Below, piece after piece: positions 1 to 6,373 of a DNA stretch of 12,179 nt; within the stretch, counting starts at the first letter, position 1; the number at the start of each line of letters is the position of its first letter. The position numbers were made by a program, and so were the translations under genes. The notes beneath the pieces were generated by a model, which saw nothing but the letters and a program-made list of their open reading frames with translations, was not told the DNA's origin and ran no database searches. Origin of the DNA: Elusimicrobiota bacterium (GTDB lineage: Bacteria; CG03; SLGR01); contig JAAZFS010000013.1 in NCBI GenBank assembly GCA_012511615.1, positions 1 through 12,179 on the forward strand. The letters are read 5' to 3'.

Positions 1-486
1 CTTGAGAACAACACTGCCTTCGATACATTCGGAGTCTATAACTTCGAGATGATTGATATCTTAAATGAAGTTAATTCAAGGGGTTGCGATGTTAAGTATT
101 GCTTTGACATAGGGCACTTGCTGACAATAGACCTACCAATGCATAAGGAAAATTTCAATAAGGAGTCTATTCCAGAGAGACCTGAAGACTTACTTGAGGA
201 TATTCCAGCTGAACTTTTTTATAAAGTTCATCTAAATGATTTTTGGATAAACCGTGATCCGGAGGGAGAAGGAAAAGGGGAACCCCCATTTAAATTTCAT
301 CCGCCACTTCATAGGGAAACTGGATTTCTCAAGAAAGAAAATCTAATAAGGTTTGCAGAAATTCTTAGGTCCAAGGGGGCAGAGTTGATTATAGTTGAAA
401 CAGCTGTTAGAGATATTGAAGATCTTCTCAATGCAAAGCAAATTATCGCAGATGAGACAGCTTATCTAAATGAGGTATTGAAATGA
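1..486 (+). CDS. Sugar phosphate isomerase/epimerase-like TIM-barrel protein (5' end outside window)
   Basis: The reading frame is open from base 1, so the N-terminal part lies upstream; 161 C-terminal residues are visible. The sequence looks like the second half of a xylose-isomerase-like (AP endonuclease 2 superfamily) barrel. It has LENN near the start, FDIGHLL, KVHLND and IVETAV, which supply the Glu, Asp/His, His and Glu positions that bind divalent metal in this fold. Such enzymes isomerise or epimerise sugars, and some relatives are endonuclease IV-like. The internal ATG at base 49 is not the start, because the metal-binding LENN lies before it in the same frame. The stop overlaps the next gene's start in an ATGA junction. 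The genes downstream handle nucleosides, so a sugar released from nucleosides is a possible substrate, but this is inference. The fold is fairly certain; the substrate is not. Confidence 0.8.
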   Translation, partial: LENNTAFDTFGVYNFEMIDILNEVNSRGCDVKYCFDIGHLLTIDLPMHKENFNKESIPERPEDLLEDIPAELFYKVHLNDFWINRDPEGEGKGEPPFKFHPPLHRETGFLKKENLIRFAEILRSKGAELIIVETAVRDIEDLLNAKQIIADETAYLNEVLK

Positions 487-1127
487 TTGTTTTTTTGTTA
501 GGTACACCAGGATGTGGAAAGTCGGAATTCTATAGAAGGCTGACCAAGCGTTTTAAAGAAGAGGGAATGTATGATGAGTTTCCAAGAGTAGATGACTTTC
601 CCAAATTGTGGAACATCTTCATGGAGGATGAGAAAAGCGGGAAATGGGAGCGCTGTCGGAAGACGGATGACGGCGGATATAAAGTCACAGACCCAACAGT
701 ATGGGATGATATACTCAAAGAAGTAAATAAGGATATTCTTGAGCTAAAATCCAAAGCTTCTGAAAATTCAATTATATTCATAGAGTTCTCCCGTCCAAAT
801 TATGTGCACTCAATTACCAATAATTTCTCAGAGGAAATCCTGAAAGATTCGATCGCCGTTTATATGGATGTTCCCTTTGAAGTTTGCTGGGAAAGAAATG
901 TTCGTCGGCACGAAAAGGCACTTGATGCTGGTAGTGATGACCATCTTGTATCAAGGGAAGAAATGGAAGAGACTTATGGTTCCGATGATAAGGGCGATCT
1001 TGAAGAAAAACTTCCCTTTCCTGTTGTTTTTATCTATCCCGACTCCCCAGATCCGGATGATTTCACCAAACTTGAAGAGGGCATAGAGAAAACAATAAAG
1101 GTACTTAAAGGAGAAGAAGCAAAGTGA
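483..1127 (+). CDS. P-loop kinase-like NTPase of unknown substrate
   Basis: A 214-residue protein opening with a hydrophobic strand and a textbook Walker A loop, GTPGCGKS at residues 7-14. A second hydrophobic strand at residues 97-103 (IIFIEFS) is Walker B-like. The segment IAVYMDVPFEVCWERN at 114-129 resembles the strand and helix before the lid in small-molecule kinases, and a charged, Asp/Glu-rich stretch follows at 146-172. The size fits a nucleoside or nucleotide kinase-type P-loop protein, but I do not recognise a specific family and will not assign a substrate. It starts inside the stop of the sugar-isomerase-like gene (ATGA) and its TGA overlaps the GTG start of adenosine deaminase, so it should be made with both. 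That placement makes a nucleoside or sugar kinase the most natural guess. It is far shorter than the AAA-type ATPase that accompanies deaminases in RADAR. Confidence 0.7.
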   Translation: MIVFLLGTPGCGKSEFYRRLTKRFKEEGMYDEFPRVDDFPKLWNIFMEDEKSGKWERCRKTDDGGYKVTDPTVWDDILKEVNKDILELKSKASENSIIFIEFSRPNYVHSITNNFSEEILKDSIAVYMDVPFEVCWERNVRRHEKALDAGSDDHLVSREEMEETYGSDDKGDLEEKLPFPVVFIYPDSPDPDDFTKLEEGIEKTIKVLKGEEAK

Positions 1128-2149
1128 GATTAGAGGTACTGAGAAAACTTCCTAAGGCTGATTTACACTGTCACTTAGATGGTTCAATCCGAACGGCAAC
1201 AATATTGGATCTTGCAAGAGAGCAGGGATATTCACTCCCCGTTGATACGGTGGAGGAATTACGCCCCTATGTAAGAGTTCCAAAGAGCTGCCGTTCTCTT
1301 AAGGAGTTTCTTGAATGTTTTGATATATTTTATCCCCTCTTAAAGAATGCTCCGGCCCTTGAGCGAATAACATACGAACTACTTAGGGATGCTGCGGCAG
1401 AAAATATTAGATATATTGAGGTTAGGTTTGCACCGATTCTTCAGAAAGATGATGGTTTTCCTATTCCCGAGGTAATTGAGGCTGTATTGAGAGGGATTGA
1501 ACGCGGTGAACAAGACTTCAATATAAAGGCTAGGGTGATAATCTGTCTCTTCCGAGGAACTACCCTAGAAGATTCTATGGAGACTGTTCGCTATTCTTCA
1601 AAGTATATCAAAGAGGGTGTCTGCGGCATTGATGTGGCTGGAGATGAGAGTGCTTATCCTCTTAAAGACTTCCTTAAACCGATTGATTATGCACTTGAAG
1701 AGGGTCTTTTTGTAACAGTCCATGCCGGTGAAGCCGGTGGTCCGGAGAATGTTAAGCAGGCAGTTGAAGCAGGAGCTCATAGAATAGGTCACGGAGTAGC
1801 CCTAATAAAGGATCCCAAGCTTACTGAAATGATAGCTAAAAAGCAGATTCCGCTAGAAATATGCATAACTTCAAATGTGCAGACGCAGGCTGTCAGGGAG
1901 TATTCAGAACATCCTTTCCTTGACCTTATTGAAAAAGGGGTTGTGGTGACCCTTAATACTGATGACCGAGGGATTAGCGGTATAGATCTTACCTATGAGT
2001 ATGCTAAAGCTGTAGAACTCGGAATGGGACCTGCTACTATGAAGAAAGTGGTTTACGATGGTTTCAAATCTGCTTTTGCTTCAGATGAAATTATCAATGA
2101 ACTAATCGAAGCTGAAAGAGAAAATATAGAAGGACTATTTAATGAATAA
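1124..2149 (+). CDS. add: Adenosine deaminase
   Basis: A 341-residue adenosine deaminase that hydrolyses adenosine or deoxyadenosine to inosine or deoxyinosine in the cytoplasm. All expected metal and catalytic residues are visible: H15 and H17 in DLHCHLDG, H200 and E203 in VHAGEAGG, H223 in RIGHG, and D280-D281 in LNTDD. Length is normal for the bacterial enzyme. The GTG start at 1124 is preferred because it forms a GTGA junction with the P-loop gene, has a purine-rich ribosome site (GGAGAAG) just upstream, and places the HxH motif at the usual distance from the N-terminus. One small oddity is arginine at 282, directly after the two aspartates, where most relatives I know have proline. The gene overlaps the cytidine deaminase gene by 8 bp. 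Related adenine deaminase or aminofutalosine deaminase activity cannot be excluded from sequence alone. Confidence 0.92.
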   Translation: MRLEVLRKLPKADLHCHLDGSIRTATILDLAREQGYSLPVDTVEELRPYVRVPKSCRSLKEFLECFDIFYPLLKNAPALERITYELLRDAAAENIRYIEVRFAPILQKDDGFPIPEVIEAVLRGIERGEQDFNIKARVIICLFRGTTLEDSMETVRYSSKYIKEGVCGIDVAGDESAYPLKDFLKPIDYALEEGLFVTVHAGEAGGPENVKQAVEAGAHRIGHGVALIKDPKLTEMIAKKQIPLEICITSNVQTQAVREYSEHPFLDLIEKGVVVTLNTDDRGISGIDLTYEYAKAVELGMGPATMKKVVYDGFKSAFASDEIINELIEAERENIEGLFNE

Positions 2150-2585
2150 ACCTATTAATATGATAAAGGACGAGCTTGTCCGAACGGCCATAGAATACCG
2201 CCAGAATGCATATGCTCCTTACTCTAACTTCAAGGTAGGAGCTGCAGTTCAGGGCGGTTCAGGCAAAATATACGGCGGATGTAATATGGAGAATGCCTCC
2301 TACGGCCTTACCATCTGTGCAGAGAGAAGTGCCATTACGCGTGCTGTCGCTGCGGGCGAAAGGGAAATTACCAGGGTCGCGGTTGTTACCGAGGCAGCTG
2401 AAGTTTCAATGCCATGTGGTGCCTGTAGGCAGGTAATTCTTGAATTCGGTCGCGAAGCAGATATTTTATGCTGCGACGTCGAAGGAAATTGTAATAAATA
2501 TACAACAGGCGAATTAATGCCTAACTTCGATGATAGTGATGCATTTAGAAATAAACTTGAGGAAGTGAAGAATAAACCCAAGTAA
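2142..2585 (+). CDS. cdd: Cytidine deaminase
   Basis: A 147-residue homotetrameric-type cytidine deaminase that converts cytidine and deoxycytidine to uridine and deoxyuridine. The substrate-binding NMEN (48-51), the zinc and proton-shuttle pair C59-A60-E61, and the PCGACRQ loop with zinc ligands C92 and C95 are all present. The N-terminal AYAPYSNFKVGAA is a family hallmark. The start overlaps the adenosine deaminase stop by 8 bp, and AGAAGGA about 8 bases upstream is a good ribosome site. Its pairing with adenosine deaminase indicates a nucleoside salvage operon covering both purine and pyrimidine amino groups. The C-terminal tail after residue 125 is charged and a little longer than in many homologues. 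The assignment is secure. Confidence 0.95.
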   Translation: MNKPINMIKDELVRTAIEYRQNAYAPYSNFKVGAAVQGGSGKIYGGCNMENASYGLTICAERSAITRAVAAGEREITRVAVVTEAAEVSMPCGACRQVILEFGREADILCCDVEGNCNKYTTGELMPNFDDSDAFRNKLEEVKNKPK

Positions 2586-2591
2586 AATGAT

Positions 2592-3632
2592 ATGCTCTTA
2601 AGGGCTCAGACAGAGATATGGGAGAATGAGTTTCTCTCTGAATTTGCTAGCCATAGTAGCAGAAGCCAAGGCCGGAAAGTCAAAGAGGAGCCCTGCAGTC
2701 TGCGGACAGAATTTCAGAAAGACCGCGACCGCATAATCCATTCTCTGTATTTTCGCCTCCTTAAGAATAAAACCCAGGTATATCTGTCAACAACTGGAGA
2801 GAGATTTCGCACCCGCCTATCTCACACAATTGAAGTTTCCACTGTTGGCAGGTATATCGCAAGGGCACTTGGACTTAATACTGATCTTGTTGAAGCCATT
2901 GCCCTCGGCCATGATCTGGGGCATACACCTTTCGGCCATGTCGGCGAAGAAACTCTTGAAAAGCTGACCCCATTTAAATTCAAACATAGTGACCAATCTC
3001 TAAGAGTTGTAGAAATACTAGAAAACAAGGGAGAGGGCCTCAATCTTACTTCAGAAGTAAAAAATGGGATAGTTGCTCACACCAAAGGCACTAATAGTAT
3101 ATTTACAATAACATCTGAGAATCAGGGGGCTTCCAGACGGGTGCACACAGTAGAGGGGGAGGTGGTCCAGTTTGCTGATTGGATAGCCTATATAAATCAC
3201 GATGTGGATGATGCCTTCAATATGGGCTTTATAACTGCGGCTGATCTGCCGAAATCAACTTATGATATTCTCGGACACAATTTTCAGGAAAGATTTGTGA
3301 CCATGGTCAGTGATGTAATAATATCAAGCAAGGGACAACCTCACATAAGGATGTCTAAAAAAATAATGGAAGCGACTGATGAACTCAGGCGTTTTCTCTA
3401 TGACTGTGTTTATGAGCTACCACAAATCGCCAAAAAAGAAGAGGAAGCTCGGGAAATAGTAAAATACCTTTATGGATACTATATTGAAAACTACGATAAA
3501 GTCCTAGGATTTATGCCCTACCTTAAAGGGGTTGAGTCTGCCCGGGGAGTAGCAGACTTTATTGCTTCTTTGACTGATAATAAGGCTCAGGATATTTACG
3601 GAAGTCTAAAGGGGAATGAATCCGATAATTAA
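2592..3632 (+). CDS. dgt: Deoxyguanosinetriphosphate triphosphohydrolase-like HD protein
   Basis: A 346-residue HD-domain dNTP triphosphohydrolase, expected to cleave dGTP or other dNTPs to the deoxynucleoside plus triphosphate. Visible signatures are the N-terminal LRTEFQKDRDRIIHS (37-51) with KTQV shortly after, the metal ligands H78 (TRLSHT), H107-D108 (LGHDLGH) and D196 (QFADWIAY), and the catalytic-loop histidines H111 and H116 in GHTPFGH. The start at 2592 gives the usual short arm before RTEFQ, although no strong ribosome site sits next to it. An ATG five bases earlier runs straight into a stop. It follows cytidine deaminase by 6 bp, so dNTP breakdown and deaminative salvage appear to be linked. 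The length fits the shorter bacterial dgt-like clade; exact dNTP preference cannot be read from sequence. Confidence 0.92.
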   Translation: MLLRAQTEIWENEFLSEFASHSSRSQGRKVKEEPCSLRTEFQKDRDRIIHSLYFRLLKNKTQVYLSTTGERFRTRLSHTIEVSTVGRYIARALGLNTDLVEAIALGHDLGHTPFGHVGEETLEKLTPFKFKHSDQSLRVVEILENKGEGLNLTSEVKNGIVAHTKGTNSIFTITSENQGASRRVHTVEGEVVQFADWIAYINHDVDDAFNMGFITAADLPKSTYDILGHNFQERFVTMVSDVIISSKGQPHIRMSKKIMEATDELRRFLYDCVYELPQIAKKEEEAREIVKYLYGYYIENYDKVLGFMPYLKGVESARGVADFIASLTDNKAQDIYGSLKGNESDN

Positions 3633-4155
3633 ACTGGTCTTGCTGGTGGCACTTTTTTTCCCAGCCTGCACAATGAGAAAATCTCCGGAAATAATTTCTC
3701 AAATTCCCTTATCTGAAAAACCTGATACTCCTATGACTGACCCAGAAACTATTCAAAAAGTAGAACATATTCTAAATCGGGTGAAAAATATTTCTGAAAG
3801 AACTTTGTTGGACGATTTGGGAAGAAGCACTATGGGGGAGTCTGTTTCTCTGATGGATATTGGAGAGCCCTCCGCCTTAATTATTGCCATGAAACTTAAA
3901 GAACCAGGTAACTGGAAATATCGTTTCTGGATGGTTGATATGCTAGGTTACGTGGGTGGTGAAATGAATATTACTCCTCTTATTGAAATTATAGAAGATT
4001 CATCTGAAGATATAAGAGTTCGACTCCGGGCTTGTGAATCAATTAAGGAAATGAAACTTCAGCAGGCAGTTCCTGCTCTCCTGATATCCAGAGATATTGT
4101 TAATGATAAAAGAATCTTGGAAGAGATAAATAAAAGTATAGAATATCTTAGATAG
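3616..4155 (+). CDS. Putative lipoprotein with HEAT-like repeats
   Basis: A 179-residue protein with a lipoprotein signal: NPIIK at the N-terminus, a hydrophobic stretch to residue 15, and the lipobox FPAC with the candidate lipidated cysteine at 18. The mature part begins with a Ser/Pro-rich linker. From about residue 85 it consists of amphipathic helices such as YRFWMVDMLGYVGG and VRLRACESIKEMKLQQAVPALL, which look like two or three HEAT/Armadillo-type repeats. These usually mediate protein contacts, and no catalytic motif is seen. The start lies inside the end of the dgt-like gene (17 bp overlap) with AAAGGGG just upstream, indicating coupled translation. The 3' end overlaps the convergent bactofilin gene by 8 bp. 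Its role and its link to nucleotide metabolism are unknown. Confidence 0.72.
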   Translation: MNPIIKLVLLVALFFPACTMRKSPEIISQIPLSEKPDTPMTDPETIQKVEHILNRVKNISERTLLDDLGRSTMGESVSLMDIGEPSALIIAMKLKEPGNWKYRFWMVDMLGYVGGEMNITPLIEIIEDSSEDIRVRLRACESIKEMKLQQAVPALLISRDIVNDKRILEEINKSIEYLR

Positions 4156-4588
4156 ATTTTTGAACTATTTTGTATGAAGAGGCGGAGTACTCTTTGCTTT
4201 CGGTGCTTCCCGATGAGATTTCACTGATTTCACTACTGGTGTCCTCAATCATGGTACAAACACCGTCAAAATGCGCCCCATCTGCGATAGAGAGACGGGC
4301 AGTCTCAATATCTCCCATAAGAACAGAACCTTTCAAAAGCTCAAGAGAAGTCTCAGAGAAAACATTTCCCTTGATGCGGCCAGCCAAGCTTACGCCCTCA
4401 GCATTTATGTTGCCTTCAATAAATCCAGTTTCTCCGATTATTACTCCGTCGGCTTTTCTGATTCCGCCTTTGACAGTTCCGTCAATTCGAAGTGTGCCAA
4501 CTGCTTCTATTGTTCCTTCAACGAGAGTATCTTGACTTATGAGTGTCTCAATTTTTCCAAATATATTTTTTTTGCGTTTTTTTCTCAT
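4148..4588 (-). CDS. Bactofilin (polymer-forming cytoskeletal protein)
   Basis: A 146-residue bactofilin. After a basic N-terminus (RKKRKK) the core at about 12-112 repeats short beta-turn units such as VEGTIEAVGTLRIDGTVKG, IIGETGFIEGNINAEG and LAGRIKGNVFSE, the rung pattern of the right-handed beta-helix that polymerises without nucleotide. A Ser-rich, flexible tail follows. The frame stays open upstream to 4645, but I chose the ATG at 4588. It has the strong ribosome site GAGGAAGG about 7 bases upstream, begins directly before the conserved core, and avoids a 52-bp overlap with the peptidase gene. It lies 5 bp downstream of the M23 peptidase stop. In other bacteria bactofilins position M23 peptidases to set helical, curved or stalked shape, so the pair probably does the same here. 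The gene name is left blank because several bactofilin names exist. Confidence 0.93.
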   Translation of the reverse strand: MRKKRKKNIFGKIETLISQDTLVEGTIEAVGTLRIDGTVKGGIRKADGVIIGETGFIEGNINAEGVSLAGRIKGNVFSETSLELLKGSVLMGDIETARLSIADGAHFDGVCTMIEDTSSEISEISSGSTESKEYSASSYKIVQKSI

Positions 4589-4593
4589 TTTTT

Positions 4594-5505
4594 CTACCTT
4601 CCTCGGACAAAATTCATTGGATTGACCGCTTTTCCCCTGTACCAAACTTCATAGTGCAAGTGGTTTCCAGTGGCTGACCCAGTTCTTCCTACATAGGCAA
4701 TGATTTGTCCTTGCTCAACCCTGTCTCCCTGCTCAACAAGAATAGAGGAGCAGTGGCCATATCTTGTAGAAAAACCGTTGCCATGGTCTATTACAACCAG
4801 GCGACCGTAGCCCCCGGCCCAGCCGGCGACCACAATGCGTCCGTCGGCGGTTGCCCTGATAGGGGTATTCTGCCCTAGTGGGCTATAAAGGTCAATTGCT
4901 GAATGGAACTCTCTTGTTTTTTTGATGGGATGAGTGCGCCAGCCATAGCCGCTGGTTATATAGCCGAATATGGGCCATATTGAGGGTGTAGAAAGGAGCA
5001 TGTCTCGTTTCTGGGCAATGAATCCTTCTATTTGTTCAATAGATTGTTGTTGATCCCATGCTTCTCTTTTTACAAGGGCCACGTTAGAGTTAAATCTCTG
5101 GGTTTCAAAATATCCTTCAGAAAATGGCAGACTGGCTATTAGGTCACCTCCAGCTCCACCGATGGGGTAATTTTCAATTATATTTCTTGATGTTTCCATT
5201 CCAATCATACCCCTGAGCTTTGTTTCAACTTCTCTAACCTTTTGAACCATCTCAAGGGATTCTTCTACCTTTTTAGAAAAATGTTCTCTTTCTGCTACAA
5301 GCTGTCTATTGCTTTTTTGAAGATTAGCATAACTTATGAAAACATCGGAAAAGTAAAATGCACTGGAGATAATTCCTAGGGTTAGAATTAATAAAAAACT
5401 AGCAAATGGGTAAGAGATCTGTAGGTGGAAAGATCTGCTTGCCTTGCCTGGGGCTAGTATTAAGGTAATCTTGCTTGAGTACCATTCTTTAATTTTGTTT
5501 TTCAT
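4594..5505 (-). CDS. Membrane-anchored M23-family peptidoglycan endopeptidase
   Basis: A 303-residue LytM-type metallopeptidase predicted to cut peptide cross-links in the periplasm. A basic cytoplasmic start is followed by one membrane segment (about 33-53), a coiled-coil-prone region (about 57-98), a linker, and the M23 domain (about 177-298). The zinc ligands H201 and D205 in FHSAIDLYSP and H284 in NHLHYEV are present, as are the catalytic-type histidines H251 and H282. Alanine replaces the usual glycine between the first two ligands, a tolerated change. The gene is first in a two-gene minus-strand operon with bactofilin. The ATG at 5505 is the only good start before the membrane segment, yet no Shine-Dalgarno sequence precedes it, and a TTGACA promoter ends only 7 bases upstream, so translation may be leaderless. 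Function in cell-shape control is inferred from the pairing. Confidence 0.92.
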   Translation of the reverse strand: MKNKIKEWYSSKITLILAPGKASRSFHLQISYPFASFLLILTLGIISSAFYFSDVFISYANLQKSNRQLVAEREHFSKKVEESLEMVQKVREVETKLRGMIGMETSRNIIENYPIGGAGGDLIASLPFSEGYFETQRFNSNVALVKREAWDQQQSIEQIEGFIAQKRDMLLSTPSIWPIFGYITSGYGWRTHPIKKTREFHSAIDLYSPLGQNTPIRATADGRIVVAGWAGGYGRLVVIDHGNGFSTRYGHCSSILVEQGDRVEQGQIIAYVGRTGSATGNHLHYEVWYRGKAVNPMNFVRGR

Positions 5506-5512
5506 ATTAAAA

Positions 5513-5541
5513 AGTTTATTAATTAAGGTAGCTTATGTCAA
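5513..5541 (-). promoter_or_regulatory. Candidate promoter of the M23 peptidase-bactofilin operon
   Basis: Read on the minus strand, a perfect TTGACA (5541-5536) is followed by a 17-base spacer and TAAACT (5518-5513), which matches the -10 consensus at 4 of 6 positions. The expected start of transcription falls at or within a base or two of the peptidase ATG at 5505, which would give a leaderless message. A weaker alternative farther up, TTGTCA (5571-5566) with TATATT (5550-5545) and a 15-base spacer, would give a leader of about 30 bases. Confidence 0.5.
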
Positions 5542-5564
5542 GACAATATACCTCATATAAAAGT

Positions 5565-5592
5565 TTGACAAACGAGAGTATAGGTTTATAAT
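5565..5592 (+). promoter_or_regulatory. Consensus sigma70-type promoter for tRNA-Arg
   Basis: TTGACA at 5565-5570 and TATAAT at 5587-5592 are both perfect matches to consensus, separated by 16 bases. The expected transcription start is around 5599-5601, 7 to 9 bases before the mature 5' end of the tRNA. Such strength is typical of stable RNA genes. Its -35 box stands back to back with the minus-strand TTGACA that serves the peptidase operon. Confidence 0.8.
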
Positions 5593-5607
5593 AACAGCAA
5601 TTACTAT

Positions 5608-5682
5608 GCCCCCGTAGCTCAGCGGATAGAGCATCGGTTTCCTAAACCGTGTGCGGAGGTTCGATTCCTCCCGGGGGTACCA
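5608..5682 (+). tRNA. tRNA-Arg (anticodon CCT)
   Basis: A 75-base tRNA gene with encoded CCA. The acceptor stem GCCCCCG pairs with CGGGGGT (one G-T pair at the end). The D arm is GCTC/GAGC, and the T arm is GGAGG/CCTCC around TTCGATT. The anticodon loop is TTCCTAA, placing CCT at positions 34-36, which reads the arginine codon AGG. The anticodon stem has four good pairs with a T-T mismatch at its outer end (27-43), and the variable loop is 4 bases. AGG and AGA are used frequently in the surrounding genes, so this tRNA serves a common codon here. No T-rich terminator follows it, so transcription may run on into the ThuA-like gene. Confidence 0.95.
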
Positions 5683-5687
5683 ATAAA

Positions 5688-5702
5688 TTTGTGCTGCACA
5701 AA
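5688..5702. repeat. Perfect 15-bp palindrome downstream of the tRNA
   Basis: TTTGTGC-T-GCACAAA is an uninterrupted 7-bp inverted repeat about a single central base, 6 bases after the tRNA CCA end and 30 bases before the ThuA-like start codon. It could be a dimeric regulator's operator or a small hairpin in the read-through transcript. No T tract follows on the plus strand, so an intrinsic terminator is unlikely. Confidence 0.5.
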
Positions 5703-5718
5703 AACAATTAAAACAATT
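5701..5718 (+). repeat. Tandem 9-bp direct repeat before the ThuA-like gene
   Basis: AAAACAATT occurs twice with no spacer, directly next to the 15-bp palindrome (sharing two bases) and 14 bases upstream of the next start codon. Such tandem copies could be protein-binding half sites, but in AT-rich sequence they can also arise by slippage. Confidence 0.45.
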
Positions 5719-5731
5719 AGTCACTTGTATA

Positions 5732-6373
5732 ATGAAAAAACAGAATATCCCCCCCTTGAAAACACTTTTTATCGTCGGTGGTGATTCCCACGATTTTTCT
5801 ACTAATTCAGAAATAATTTCTAAAGAATTAGAGCAGTCTGGCGTATTTGAATTGAAAAATTGTATGGATTTATCAGAGGGTCTGAGAATGCTTGATAAAG
5901 ACATTAAATTGCTTATCCTGTATTACTGCGGTGGTAACCTAAAAAAAGAGGAGGAGTTTTTGCTTAGCAATTGGGTCAATGAGGGCGGGGGTTTTCTTGG
6001 AATTCATTCTGCCGCCGCCTCCTTTAGAAATTCTGAAGCATACCAGCGCCTCCTAGGTTGCAGATACAGGGGGCATACTAATTATGCAGCCTTTCAATTA
6101 AATATTAGGGGAGAGGATCATTCTTCTTTGAGCGAATTGACTGCTGAAAAGTACTTAGTATTTGACGAGATTTATCTGATTGATATTATAGGGGAAGTAG
6201 AAGTCCTGGCTTCAGTAAAATTTTCTGGGAAGGAAATCCCTCTAGTTTGGGCGGCTAAAAGAGGGAAAGGGCGGCTGTTTTTCATTGGTTTGGGGCATAG
6301 TCCTGAAGCCTGCCGTCAGGAAGTTTTTGCTAGTCTTCTTCGCGGAGGGAGCAGGTGGGCTGTGGGATTATGA
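5732..6373 (+). CDS. ThuA-like domain protein (class I glutamine amidotransferase-like fold)
   Basis: A 213-residue protein matching the ThuA family, which has a glutamine-amidotransferase-like fold and often occurs with sugar catabolism genes, although its chemistry is poorly defined. Visible family features are the first strand TLFIVGGDSHDF (11-22), GGGFLGIHSAAASF (85-98), the YQRLLGCRYRGH element ending at H115, the acidic DE pair near 145, and GKGRLFFIGLGH (178-189). No catalytic cysteine of the amidotransferase type is evident, as is normal for ThuA. The ATG at 5732 lacks a ribosome site, and the sequence TATAAT overlaps it; the next in-frame alternative is TTG at 5756, still before the first strand. 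The gene may be read through from the tRNA promoter. It overlaps the following small gene by 19 bp. Confidence 0.8.
   Translation: MKKQNIPPLKTLFIVGGDSHDFSTNSEIISKELEQSGVFELKNCMDLSEGLRMLDKDIKLLILYYCGGNLKKEEEFLLSNWVNEGGGFLGIHSAAASFRNSEAYQRLLGCRYRGHTNYAAFQLNIRGEDHSSLSELTAEKYLVFDEIYLIDIIGEVEVLASVKFSGKEIPLVWAAKRGKGRLFFIGLGHSPEACRQEVFASLLRGGSRWAVGL

Noticed and set aside
483..2149. RADAR-like antiphage pair (ATPase plus adenosine deaminase)
   Set aside because: RADAR uses large proteins with an AAA-type ATPase and a divergent deaminase. Here the P-loop protein is 214 residues and kinase-like, and the deaminase is canonical in size and motifs.
4589..4645. Longer bactofilin with 19 extra N-terminal residues
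   Set aside because: The upstream start has no good ribosome site and lies inside the peptidase gene, whereas ATG 4588 has GAGGAAGG at ideal spacing and begins at the conserved core.
4170..4654. Two plus-strand open frames of 121 and 127 residues opposite bactofilin
   Set aside because: They are shadows of the bactofilin gene; the minus-strand protein has the recognisable beta-helix repeats and a strong ribosome site.
5728..5733. TATAAT as promoter of the ThuA-like gene
   Set aside because: It overlaps the start codon, has no -35 match at 16-18 bases, and would start transcription after the ATG.
5533..5904. Open frame of 123 residues on the minus strand across the tRNA
   Set aside because: Its middle (PREESNLRTRFRKPMLYPLSYGG) is the familiar false protein made by translating the complement of a tRNA gene. 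It also overlaps the ThuA-like gene and the divergent promoters.
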